Shown here: positions 1 to 6,487 of the stretch, piece after piece | Position numbering within the stretch: position 1 is the stretch's first letter | Layout: every line of letters starts with the position of its first letter | DNA from: an uncultured Longilinea sp. | GTDB taxonomy: Bacteria > Chloroflexota > Anaerolineae > Anaerolineales > Anaerolineaceae | DNA length: 8,791 nt | Assembly: GCA_937863945.1 (NCBI GenBank) | Contig: CALMIB010000033.1 | Span: forward strand, 1 to 8,791 | Reading direction: 5' to 3' | Notes under the pieces: generated by a model | What the model saw: the letters and a program-made list of their open reading frames with translations, nothing else | Told to the model about the DNA's origin: nothing | Databases searched by the model: none | Program-made: the position numbers and the translations under genes

Positions 1-365
1 ATCTCCAGCAACAGCAGCGCCTCAAGAAGCAGCCCGCCCAGCAACACCTTCTCGAAGCCATCCCAATTGCGCAGCGCCTTGATTTCCGCCCACGCGCCAC
101 GCGCGCCGGCAACAACCGCCCGCCGCGGCGCGGGCAGCACCAGCAGGGCCGCCGCCACCAGCAGCCAGGTAGCCATCAGCCCGGCTGGCGTCAATTGGTT
201 CAGCGCGCTCAACGCCTCGCTGGAGAGCGCCAGCCAGGTTCCCCAGGCCGCCGCCGCCAGGAAGATTGCCGTGCGCCGGTTAGCCCGCTCCCGGTTTAAA
301 CCAGACCGCCCGATCCAGGCCAGAACGGTGAGCAGCAAGACAACCAAAGGTAGCAAGGCCAGCAT
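1..365 (-). CDS. Multi-pass membrane protein, N-terminal part (runs off left edge)
   Basis: An open minus-strand frame starts at the ATG at 365-363 and runs without a stop for 121 codons to the window edge, so the C-terminus is missing. It begins MLALLPLVVLLLTVLAWIGR. About four hydrophobic segments are visible, near residues 1-18, 33-56, 60-79 and 105-121. Basic linkers rich in Arg (NRERANRR near 24-31) separate the first two. An in-frame TAA lies four codons upstream of the ATG, so the start cannot be much earlier; no good Shine-Dalgarno is visible. It begins 21 bases after the DUF115 gene ends and is probably the next gene of the same operon. The composition suits the N-terminus of a large integral membrane protein such as a GT-C transferase, flippase or polymerase, but there is no diagnostic motif and I cannot name a family. 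Confidence 0.75.
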   Translation of the reverse strand, partial: MLALLPLVVLLLTVLAWIGRSGLNRERANRRTAIFLAAAAWGTWLALSSEALSALNQLTPAGLMATWLLVAAALLVLPAPRRAVVAGARGAWAEIKALRNWDGFEKVLLGGLLLEALLLLE

Positions 366-386
366 GGGTGAGTCTTAATGAACTGC

Positions 387-1196
387 CTAAAACAGCGAGT
401 TGTAGTCAACTTTGGGGAAGACGGTCAGTTTACCGCCCACGGTGGCATCCACAACCGCCCGCCCGGCTGACTCATAAGCCCGGCGCGCCATGCGGTAAGC
501 CCGTTCGGAGCCTTCCAGGTCGGGCAGTTGCCACTTGAAGCCCGCGCCGAAATAATTGGGCGCAAAGTGGTTGGGGTCCTCGCCCTGTGAAACCACCGCC
601 TGGTTGGCCGGGCCCTGAGTGGTGAAGTTGTGATCCACCCCGATCAGGATGACCTGGTCAAACCCCATGAAATACGCCAATTGCAGGGCCACGTAGGTAA
701 CGGTGAAACCCTCATAGATCCGCCCGCGCGCGTCGCCATTGAAATTTTCTGCCCCGGTGAAGTCCGTATCCACAAAAATGGTCTTCGGGTCGCCGGATAG
801 CACCTTGCGCGCGCGCCAGGTGATGAATTTTGGCATTTCCAAAGCGCGAAAGTCGGCATGGCACTGTTCCAGCACCAGGTCGTTCACCGCCACCAGATAG
901 GTGGTGGTGAAACCCAACTCCGGGAAGGCCAGGTAGATGCGATTGAGACCAAAGGTCGTTTCGCTGCGCAATTTTGTCAGATCGGTCTGGCGCAGGCTGG
1001 GGCCATTGCCGATGATGAAGCAACGCTGCCCCTTATGTTTGTCGCGGTAACTCTCCAGCGCCCGCTGGCTGGCCTGCCAGCGCGGATCCAGCCCGCGCAG
1101 GAAGGTGTGGCGGCCGCGGTTGCGCCAGGCCCAGTAGCCGTCCGATCCAATCTTCCAGATCGGTTGCGGCGTGATTTTTTTGATGAATGCTTTCAA
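387..1196 (-). CDS. DUF115 / MptE-like protein, candidate CMP-sugar (GT42/Maf-like) glycosyltransferase
   Basis: A soluble protein of 269 residues. GNGPSL at 63-68 is followed by a conserved-looking FGLNRIYL at 82-89. A second core block at 162-191 contains EGFTVTYVALQLAY, then MGFDQVILIGVDHNF. HFAPNYFG lies at 210-217 and a GGKLTVFPKVDY ending at 254-265. This order is typical of the DUF115/MptE-like family, which includes the catalytic core of Maf flagellin glycosyltransferases. It also resembles GT42 sialyltransferases of the CstII type: a GNGPSL nucleotide loop, a G[VI]D block, and a later His in an (N/S)H(F/Y) context. A co-operonic cytidylyltransferase makes a role in transferring a CMP-linked acidic sugar plausible; this is inference. 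The archaeal pterin pyrophosphokinase activity of MptE is less likely here. The start is TTG at 1196-1194, chosen because GGGAGGG lies four bases upstream and no ATG occurs until residue 121. The stop is TAG. Confidence 0.85.
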   Translation of the reverse strand: MKAFIKKITPQPIWKIGSDGYWAWRNRGRHTFLRGLDPRWQASQRALESYRDKHKGQRCFIIGNGPSLRQTDLTKLRSETTFGLNRIYLAFPELGFTTTYLVAVNDLVLEQCHADFRALEMPKFITWRARKVLSGDPKTIFVDTDFTGAENFNGDARGRIYEGFTVTYVALQLAYFMGFDQVILIGVDHNFTTQGPANQAVVSQGEDPNHFAPNYFGAGFKWQLPDLEGSERAYRMARRAYESAGRAVVDATVGGKLTVFPKVDYNSLF

Positions 1197-1200
1197 ATTT

Positions 1201-1207
1201 CCCTCCC
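1201..1207 (-). promoter_or_regulatory. Strong Shine-Dalgarno deciding a TTG start
   Basis: Minus-strand GGGAGGG lies four bases upstream of the TTG at 1196-1194. It is the only strong ribosome binding site near the beginning of the DUF115 gene, so it supports TTG initiation in the 34-base gap after the SDR gene. Confidence 0.7.
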
Positions 1208-1230
1208 GGCAATTCCCCAGCCTGGTTGGC

Positions 1231-1998
1231 TTATTCGGTACTCAAACGGGCCGTCGCGCCGCCATCCACCACCAGTGCCTGACCGGTCATGAACGAGGAT
1301 TGCGTGCCGTCCGCCAGGAAGTAAATGGCATGCGCGATCTCCTCCGGCGTGCCGATGCGCCCGTTGACCGTCTTGCGCGCCAGGTTGTCCAGCCGCTCAG
1401 TGATGCTGGTTCCACCCAGGTGACCGCGCCCCAGTCCATCCCGCAGCATGGGCGTATCCACCGCGCCGGGCAACACCGCGTTGGCGCGGATGTTATCCGG
1501 GGCGAACTCGATCGCCATGGCGCGCGTCAACGCCAGCAGGCCACCCTTGCTGGCAGCGTATGCGGTGATGTTGACCGAGGTGGCCACGGCATGCACCGAT
1601 GAAGTGTTGACGATGGCGCCTCCGCCGCGCGCCTTGAGCAGCGGGTAAGCCAGCTTGACGCCCAGGAAGGCCGAACGCAGGTTGGAAGCCATCACCAGGT
1701 CCCACTCTTCCACACTGATCTCCAACATGGGTTTGTTCACCTGGATGGAGGCGTTATTCACCACCGCGTCCAGGCTGTCGGTGAAGGCGCTGGCGCGATC
1801 ATAGATCAGATGAATCTCTTCCGGCCTGGATATATCTGCCCGGATGAACAGACCGTTTGCGGGAAATCCATCGCCGAAATCTGCACGGTCCACCCCGATC
1901 ACGCACCAACCGTTTTCGGTGAACAGTTGCACGCAGGCGCGCCCAATCCCCCCGGCGGCGCCGGTGATCAACATCACGCGAGAACGGTCATCACTCAT
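1231..1998 (-). CDS. Short-chain dehydrogenase/reductase (classical SDR)
   Basis: A 255-residue NAD(P)-dependent oxidoreductase, the usual length for classical SDRs and apparently intact. The cofactor loop TGAAGGIG is at 12-19. Asp37 at the end of the second strand (VIGVD) favours NAD(H) over NADP(H). VNNAS is at 80-84. The catalytic set is complete: Asn106, Ser134, Tyr147 and Lys151, with YAASK at 147-151. The C-terminal FMTGQALVVDGG is the standard family ending. The substrate cannot be read from sequence. Its place among glycan genes, downstream of a CMP-sugar synthetase, suggests it oxidises or reduces a sugar or sugar-acid precursor. The pairing recalls PtmA/PtmB of Campylobacter legionaminate loci, but that is only an analogy. 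ATG is preceded by GAGGAG with eight bases spacing. The gene begins 19 bases after the upstream membrane protein gene ends and terminates with TAA. Confidence 0.95.
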   Translation of the reverse strand: MSDDRSRVMLITGAAGGIGRACVQLFTENGWCVIGVDRADFGDGFPANGLFIRADISRPEEIHLIYDRASAFTDSLDAVVNNASIQVNKPMLEISVEEWDLVMASNLRSAFLGVKLAYPLLKARGGGAIVNTSSVHAVATSVNITAYAASKGGLLALTRAMAIEFAPDNIRANAVLPGAVDTPMLRDGLGRGHLGGTSITERLDNLARKTVNGRIGTPEEIAHAIYFLADGTQSSFMTGQALVVDGGATARLSTE

Positions 1999-2006
1999 CT
2001 GTTATG

Positions 2007-2012
2007 CTCCTC
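2007..2012 (-). promoter_or_regulatory. Shine-Dalgarno of the SDR gene
   Basis: Minus-strand GAGGAG sits eight bases before the ATG at 1998-1996, inside the 19-base gap after the membrane protein gene. It fixes the SDR start and fits co-transcription with its upstream neighbour. Confidence 0.7.
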
Positions 2013-2017
2013 AGAGA

Positions 2018-3733
2018 TCAGGGCTGATTGCCGTCAAGCACAAGCAAATCGAACAGCAGCCCGCGGGGCAACTGCGGCAGCACCGCGGCGCCAGCCGGTT
2101 TCAGCGCAAAGCTCTGCCCGGCCACCGGCAGCGGTTGGTCGCGGCGTGCCAATTGCCCCGAGCGGCTGTCCAGGAAGATCACGTTTTCAGGCGCCGCCTC
2201 GCCGTACAACGAGGGCGGCGCAGTGACGGTGGTGAAATCCAGGCGGAAGGCGCCGGAATCTGTGACAAGGTTGTCTTCCCAGTGCGGCACCAGGCGGTAC
2301 ACACGCGGCGGGCTCTTCCATTCCGCGGGCATGCGGTAAAGCTGGTTGAGAATGCGCGGCAGGTTCCAGGTGTTGGCGCCGATCTGGCGCGTATCCTGCA
2401 GGCCGCCGGCCTCCACCAGGATGACGGTATTTTCACCGGCATCCGGAGCGAGCCGGACAATCTCCGTCCATAATTGCTGCTGCAATTTCCAGGCGGCGAC
2501 ATACTCCTGCTGGATGGAAAAGCCATAGCTGAAAACCAGCGCGAACACCAGCGCAGTCAGTATCAGCAACGATTTCCGCAATCGGCGCTGCCCGGCCCAG
2601 GTAAACAGCAGGGTCAGCACAACTGCCACAATCAGCGCGGCGCCCAGCACCGCGGCCGAATGGACACGCGTATCGCGTCCGGTGATGGCATAGGCACGCA
2701 CGGTGAAAGTCATCGGGTAAGCCAGCACCAGCAGCGCTGTCCCGGCCGCCAGCAGTTGCAGCAGGTCAGCCAGCCCGGACGGCAATTTGCGGCCCTCCGC
2801 ACGGCTGCCCCAATCGCGCGAGAACGGCAGCCGCCACACCAGCGCGGCGATCGCGGCAAACCCGGCCGCTGCCGCCAGACCGATCTCCAGCGTCAGCCCC
2901 TTCAACGCTTGATACGGCCGCAGCAAGTAGCTGCCCAGGCTGACGAACGGCCCCTGCAGCATGTGTTCGAACGGCAGCAGCAACGTACTTTTGATATCCA
3001 GCGAGGAAACCCGCTTTTCACCGGCCAGCGAACGCATCAGGTACGATCCGCCCAGCATGGCCGCCAGGATCAGCCCAAACAGCAGCAGGTCGTGCCAGGT
3101 GCGCTTGCTCCACGGGCGGCGCAGCAGCGGCAGCGCCAGAAAGACCGGGAAGGTGGTTTCATAGATAAACAACACCGCCAGGGCGCACACAAACGTCCAG
3201 GCTTTGCGGTCTGACAGATAGGCGTGAGCACCCAATAGCAGCAAGGTCACCGCCGGTTGAATGCCCAGCGCATGAGTAAGGAACGCCTGGGTGGTATCCG
3301 CCGAGAAGAGCGCATAGGCCAGCGCGCCCAGCACGGCAAAAGTTCGCCCACTCAGGCGCCGGAACAGGCTGTAGGCCAGCAAAATGTTCGCAGCCTCGAT
3401 CAAGAATGCGACCGCATATACACCCTGCAAGCCCGCCAGCGCATGCCCGGCGTAGGAGAGCAGGTAAATCAACATAAAATGCATCGGGTGACCAATGCGG
3501 CTAAAATTACCAATATAATAGCTATTGAGATAGGCAAGCAGATCCGGAAAACTGCGTTCCCAGCCGCCCGGGATGATGGTCAGATCGTCTTCATAGAGGC
3601 CAAACGAGGCTGCGTGCCAGTAACGCGCTGCCCAGAATAGCGCCACAATCACCAGCACAACCGCCCATTCGGCCACTGCCGATTGTATCCGTCCGCCTTT
3701 GCCGGAATGCGTATTTTTTTCGGCGGCTGTCAT
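2018..3733 (-). CDS. GT-C-like multi-pass membrane protein with extracytoplasmic C-terminal domain
   Basis: A 571-residue integral membrane protein. After a short cytoplasmic N-terminus come roughly ten hydrophobic helices, near 21-39, 86-122, 131-147, 155-173, 178-202, 214-232, 282-300, 323-341, 357-380 and 388-405. A mainly soluble tail follows from about 406 to 571. The first loop carries GLYEDDLTIIP with acidic residues at 48-50. An early acidic pair in the first external loop is characteristic of GT-C transferases that use polyprenyl-phosphate sugars. IYETTFP at 190-196 and TGRDTRVHS at 351-359 may be further functional loops. I infer a membrane glycosyltransferase or a relative adding sugars on the outer face, but the exact family is not recognised. 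The gene starts two bases after the dehydrogenase gene stops, with a perfect AGGAGG seven bases before ATG, so the two are probably translationally coupled. The stop is TGA. Confidence 0.85.
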   Translation of the reverse strand: MTAAEKNTHSGKGGRIQSAVAEWAVVLVIVALFWAARYWHAASFGLYEDDLTIIPGGWERSFPDLLAYLNSYYIGNFSRIGHPMHFMLIYLLSYAGHALAGLQGVYAVAFLIEAANILLAYSLFRRLSGRTFAVLGALAYALFSADTTQAFLTHALGIQPAVTLLLLGAHAYLSDRKAWTFVCALAVLFIYETTFPVFLALPLLRRPWSKRTWHDLLLFGLILAAMLGGSYLMRSLAGEKRVSSLDIKSTLLLPFEHMLQGPFVSLGSYLLRPYQALKGLTLEIGLAAAAGFAAIAALVWRLPFSRDWGSRAEGRKLPSGLADLLQLLAAGTALLVLAYPMTFTVRAYAITGRDTRVHSAAVLGAALIVAVVLTLLFTWAGQRRLRKSLLILTALVFALVFSYGFSIQQEYVAAWKLQQQLWTEIVRLAPDAGENTVILVEAGGLQDTRQIGANTWNLPRILNQLYRMPAEWKSPPRVYRLVPHWEDNLVTDSGAFRLDFTTVTAPPSLYGEAAPENVIFLDSRSGQLARRDQPLPVAGQSFALKPAGAAVLPQLPRGLLFDLLVLDGNQP

Positions 3734-3735
3734 GC

Positions 3736-4704
3736 TCAGGCCTCCTGGAATCTGGACAAATCCCGTGAATCCAACCCCAGGCTTTCCAGCAGGTTGCGGA
3801 TGGTGCTCCAGTGCACCCGCTCCCAGGCGGAAGGGCTGGAATTGGTATTGTGCGGCGCGAGCATGACGTTGTCCATCTTCATCAGCGGCGAATCCAACGG
3901 CAGCGGCTCCACCTCGAACACATCCAGCGCCGCCCCGGCAATCTGTCCGCTTTGCAGGGCAGCCGCCAGCGCGGGTTCATCCACCAGCGGGCCGCGCGCG
4001 GTGTTGATCAGTACGGCGCCGGGTTTCATCTTTCGCAGCGTCTCAGCGTTGATCAGGTGCCGGCTGGTCGGGTTCAGATCGGCGTTCAAACTGACAAAGT
4101 CGGCCCGCGAAAGCAAATCCTCCAATGAGGTCATTTCCACATTGTTTTCCACCACGAAGTCCGGCGCAATGGGAATGATGTCATTGCCCAGCAGCTTCAT
4201 TCCAAACGACCGCGCCCGGCGGATGACCGCCTTGCCGATGTTGCCCACGCCGATCACGCCCAGGGTGCACTCGCTCAACGATCGTCCGGGAATTTTCTCC
4301 CAGCGGCCGGCTTTCATTTCGCGATCCATCCACGGCTGGCGGCGGGCAAAGGCCAGCATATAAGCCATCACGCTGTCGGCCACCGGCAGAGTGAAGGCAT
4401 TGGGCGTGTTGCGCACCTGGATGCCCAGCCGTTCAGCGGCGGTCTTGTCGATCGAATCGATGCCCGTGCCCCACTTGGAAATCACCTTCAGGCGCGGCAG
4501 GCAGCGCTGCAGCACGCGCTCGGTGTAGCGGTCGTCGCCGCACACCGTGCCGTCGAACTGCCCGGCGTAGGCCAGCAATTCATCTTCTGACATGCGTTCA
4601 TGCACGGTGGGCACGATCAATTCAAGGCCGTAATGCTCGAAAACCGGCCGAAAACGATCCGCAAACGGGATCATGTAAGGGGCTGTCAGTAGAACGGTGG
4701 TCAT
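3736..4704 (-). CDS. D-isomer-specific 2-hydroxyacid dehydrogenase (phosphoglycerate dehydrogenase-like)
   Basis: A 322-residue NAD-dependent dehydrogenase of the D-2-hydroxyacid family, which interconverts a 2-hydroxyacid and a 2-ketoacid. GTGIDSID at 79-86 belongs to the substrate-binding part. The Rossmann motif GVGNIG is at 152-157 and Asp175 ends the second strand, favouring NAD. The catalytic set is complete: Arg237 in NTARG, Glu266 in DVFEVEP, and His285 in APHN. The protein ends soon after the catalytic core, so the regulatory ACT domain of long SerA enzymes is absent. The core resembles phosphoglycerate dehydrogenase, but the position between a CMP-sugar synthetase and a membrane transferase argues for a glycan-precursor role rather than serine synthesis; that is inference. 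The ATG is preceded by a GA-rich stretch (AGAAAGAG, four bases spacing), a modest ribosome site. The stop is TGA. Confidence 0.92.
   Translation of the reverse strand: MTTVLLTAPYMIPFADRFRPVFEHYGLELIVPTVHERMSEDELLAYAGQFDGTVCGDDRYTERVLQRCLPRLKVISKWGTGIDSIDKTAAERLGIQVRNTPNAFTLPVADSVMAYMLAFARRQPWMDREMKAGRWEKIPGRSLSECTLGVIGVGNIGKAVIRRARSFGMKLLGNDIIPIAPDFVVENNVEMTSLEDLLSRADFVSLNADLNPTSRHLINAETLRKMKPGAVLINTARGPLVDEPALAAALQSGQIAGAALDVFEVEPLPLDSPLMKMDNVMLAPHNTNSSPSAWERVHWSTIRNLLESLGLDSRDLSRFQEA
3741..3746 (-). promoter_or_regulatory. Perfect Shine-Dalgarno inside the end of the upstream gene
   Basis: Minus-strand AGGAGG lies in the last codons of the 2-hydroxyacid dehydrogenase gene, seven bases before the ATG at 3733-3731. 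It sets the start of the GT-C-like gene and indicates translational coupling of the two. Confidence 0.75.
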
Positions 4705-4742
4705 GCTACTCTTTCTTTAGGGGATATTGCTGCCGCCGTGGT

Positions 4743-4752
4743 GTGAATTCAC
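4743..4752. repeat. 10-bp perfect palindrome in the largest intergenic gap
   Basis: GTGAATTCAC is perfectly self-complementary and lies in the 83-base gap between the cytidylyltransferase and dehydrogenase genes, the widest gap in the window. It could be an operator half-site pair or chance. I see no convincing -35/-10 promoter or terminator beside it. Confidence 0.3.
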
Positions 4753-4787
4753 CCGCGGAGACGCAAGTTTGATTCTATCACACCCGC

Positions 4788-5468
4788 TCAGGCGGCCTCG
4801 CCGCGGGCGCGCATCAGCAGGTCGGCGATGGTGAAATCGATTTCTTCGTCGATGTCCTGCGCCTCGTCCCGGTCGATCTCGAACAGGTACGGCCGTTCGC
4901 CGATGCGGTTGCGGCGCAGTTCCAGCGTCGGGCGCGTGAACAAATAGATGCAAGAATTCTCCTCGTACACGGGCGGCAGGTCCTGCGTGCGCAGCAGGAT
5001 GGCCGGGTTATGGTTGATCGGGCGGGCCAGCCCATCCCACAGGCGGGTTTGCAGGCGCGTCACCGAAAAAAGCGAATCGTAGGCCGGGTAACTGGCCTGC
5101 AACGTCTGCACCGCGCGCGAGATGGTCTCCGGGCGCAGCAGCGGGTTGGTGCTGTGGGTTTGCAGGTACAGGTCGGCCGGGGCTTGTTCGGTATCGTACA
5201 TGAGGATCTCGTTCATCGGAATGGTGTCGGCGCGAAGGTGTTCGGGGCGCAGCAGCACGCGCACCCGCGGAAACTGCCGGCGGATGCCGTCGATGACCAC
5301 CTCGCTGTCGGTATCCACAACGATTTCGTGGATCTCCGGGCAGGCCAGCAGCGACGCAATGATGTGCTGGTAGAGCGGTTTGCCCGCCAGCGGACGGTAA
5401 TTCTTGCCGGGGACGCGCACCGAATGGTGCCGCATGGGAACCAGTGCCACGACTTTGTTAAGTGCCAT
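4788..5468 (-). CDS. Acylneuraminate-type cytidylyltransferase (CMP-sugar acid synthetase)
   Basis: A 226-residue nucleotidyltransferase of the NeuA/PseF/KdsB-like family, which uses CTP to activate a 2-keto sugar acid as its CMP derivative in the cytoplasm. The N-terminal CTP-binding loop is visible at 8-32: ALVPMR, then HHSVRVPGKN, then LAGKPL. Arg13 and Lys22 are present, but the usual Gly-Gly after the Arg is His14-His15. VDTDS at 51-55 matches the VSTDS strand. QTHSTNPLLRPETI at 103-116 corresponds to the Q-x-TSPLR region that contacts the base and sugar. DIDEEIDF at 205-212 is the C-terminal metal-binding acidic motif. Length is normal for a single-domain enzyme. The sugar is not determinable: nonulosonic acids (sialic, legionaminic, pseudaminic), Kdo-like acids or another acid remain possible. 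A GAGG lies seven bases before the ATG, and the gene begins 22 bases after the GT2 gene. The stop is TGA. Confidence 0.9.
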   Translation of the reverse strand: MALNKVVALVPMRHHSVRVPGKNYRPLAGKPLYQHIIASLLACPEIHEIVVDTDSEVVIDGIRRQFPRVRVLLRPEHLRADTIPMNEILMYDTEQAPADLYLQTHSTNPLLRPETISRAVQTLQASYPAYDSLFSVTRLQTRLWDGLARPINHNPAILLRTQDLPPVYEENSCIYLFTRPTLELRRNRIGERPYLFEIDRDEAQDIDEEIDFTIADLLMRARGEAA

Positions 5469-5475
5469 ATTGGAA

Positions 5476-5479
5476 CCTC
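5476..5479 (-). promoter_or_regulatory. Shine-Dalgarno of the cytidylyltransferase gene
   Basis: Minus-strand GAGG lies seven bases before the ATG at 5468-5466, in the 22-base gap after the GT2 gene. It supports that start over the out-of-frame ATG overlapping it at 5481-5479. Confidence 0.55.
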
Positions 5480-5490
5480 ATGGAATGATT

Positions 5491-6465
5491 TTAGGACGAA
5501 TCAGCGGAAGGCGGAGCCGAGTCGCCGCCCTCCTGGTAACGGATCGGCGCGACCGGCCGGCGAGCAGGATCGATCTCTTTTGCGGCCGGCGGGTAATAAA
5601 AGGCTTCTTTCAACTGCCAGGTCAGCGCGGTGGAGCGGCGGCGGTACCCCTGGTAGGTGCCCCAGAATTGCATCCAGCGGAAGGCCAGGATACCCGCGCC
5701 CACCTGCCGCAGCGCGCCCAGGCGGGCCGCCACGCGCAAGTCGGCCCACGAATTGCCGAGGAACAGGCGCACAAAATCAAAGAAATGAAAGCTCTCCTGC
5801 GGGTAAATCAGCTTGAAAGCCATCGCCTCGCGCCGGTAGCGGTTATACACGCCGCGCCAGGTCTCGCGGTGAACGTGCACAATCTCGGCTTCAGGAACGT
5901 AGCGGATTTCGTAGCCTTGCGATTGCGCCCAACCCGCCCAGGCCAGATCCTCCAGCGCAGGCAGGCTTTCGTCATAGGGGTGCTGCGCCCACAACGATTT
6001 GCGGATGGCAGCGTTGGCGTTATTGCAAAAAGGATGGTCCTGTTGCGGGCGCGGCGTTTCGGGGAACCACTGGCGAAACACCTGGTGTTCGGAGAATTTG
6101 CTGGTGGGCGTGCCGCGCTGTTTCCCGTACGTCAGCGCCACCTGCGGATCGTTCAACGGTTCCACCAGCCGCTCCAGCCAGTCAGGATAAACCGGATAGA
6201 CGTGCGCGCTGGCGATCACCACGCGATCCGAGCGCGCCTGCGCCACGCCCAGGTTGAGCGAGCGCCCAAAGGTAAACTTCTGCGGGGGAATATGCACCAC
6301 TTCCGCGCCGTATCGCCGCGCAATCGAAATTGTTGCATCCGTCGATCCTGAATCGACCAAAATAATCTGCACATCGTGCACACTTTGCTGCTCGATACCG
6401 GCCAGCAGGCGGCCAATGTGCTGCTCTTCGTTATAGGCGCGAATCACGATGGAACAATATGGCAT
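5491..6465 (-). CDS. Family 2 glycosyltransferase (GT-A fold)
   Basis: A cytoplasmic or membrane-associated transferase of 324 residues with the chosen start. CSIVIRAYNEE at 4-14 is the first strand of the GT2 nucleotide-binding fold. LVDSGSTDAT at 36-45 is the classic DSGSTD. FTFGRSLNLG at 64-73 and the acceptor-side FCNNANAAIRKSLW at 146-159 follow. LEDLAWAGWA at 171-180 carries the likely catalytic acidic pair. Where most GT2 enzymes have D-x-D, this one has SAHVYP at 86-91, a variant I associate with rhamnosyltransferase-like GT2 proteins. A longer frame reaches back to 6564 but overlaps the upstream gene by 77 bases. The ATG at 6465 is preferred because GAGG lies six bases before it and MPYCSIVI matches the usual family N-terminus; ATGs at 6477 and 6471 are alternatives. 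The residues after about 225 are rich in aromatics and basic residues and may contact the membrane. The stop is TAA. Confidence 0.92.
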   Translation of the reverse strand: MPYCSIVIRAYNEEQHIGRLLAGIEQQSVHDVQIILVDSGSTDATISIARRYGAEVVHIPPQKFTFGRSLNLGVAQARSDRVVIASAHVYPVYPDWLERLVEPLNDPQVALTYGKQRGTPTSKFSEHQVFRQWFPETPRPQQDHPFCNNANAAIRKSLWAQHPYDESLPALEDLAWAGWAQSQGYEIRYVPEAEIVHVHRETWRGVYNRYRREAMAFKLIYPQESFHFFDFVRLFLGNSWADLRVAARLGALRQVGAGILAFRWMQFWGTYQGYRRRSTALTWQLKEAFYYPPAAKEIDPARRPVAPIRYQEGGDSAPPSADSS

Positions 6466-6471
6466 TCCCAT

Positions 6472-6475
6472 CCTC
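6472..6475 (-). promoter_or_regulatory. Shine-Dalgarno selecting the GT2 start
   Basis: Minus-strand GAGG is followed by six bases and then the ATG at 6465-6463. Two other in-frame ATGs, at 6477 and 6471, lie within or too close to this sequence, so 6465 is the best-supported start. Confidence 0.6.
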
Positions 6476-6487
6476 ATCTCGGGTTGT

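Noticed and set aside
858..1602. Long plus-strand open frames opposite the DUF115 and SDR genes
   Set aside because: They lie antisense to clear protein families, have low-complexity Arg/Ala/Gln-rich products with no motif, and reflect the GC-rich third positions of the real genes.
2474..3214. A 246-codon plus-strand frame rich in Gln and Arg
   Set aside because: It is a mirror of the hydrophobic membrane protein on the other strand; Leu and Ala codons read backward give Gln, Arg and Gly. There is no domain and it conflicts with a well-supported gene.
3736..4704. Calling the dehydrogenase SerA for serine biosynthesis
   Set aside because: The catalytic core fits, but there is no C-terminal regulatory domain and the context is a glycan operon, so the substrate cannot be assigned.
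5010..6351. Plus-strand frames opposite the cytidylyltransferase and GT2 genes
   Set aside because: They are antisense to two strongly recognised enzymes, contain no recognisable motif, and have no operon context on that strand.
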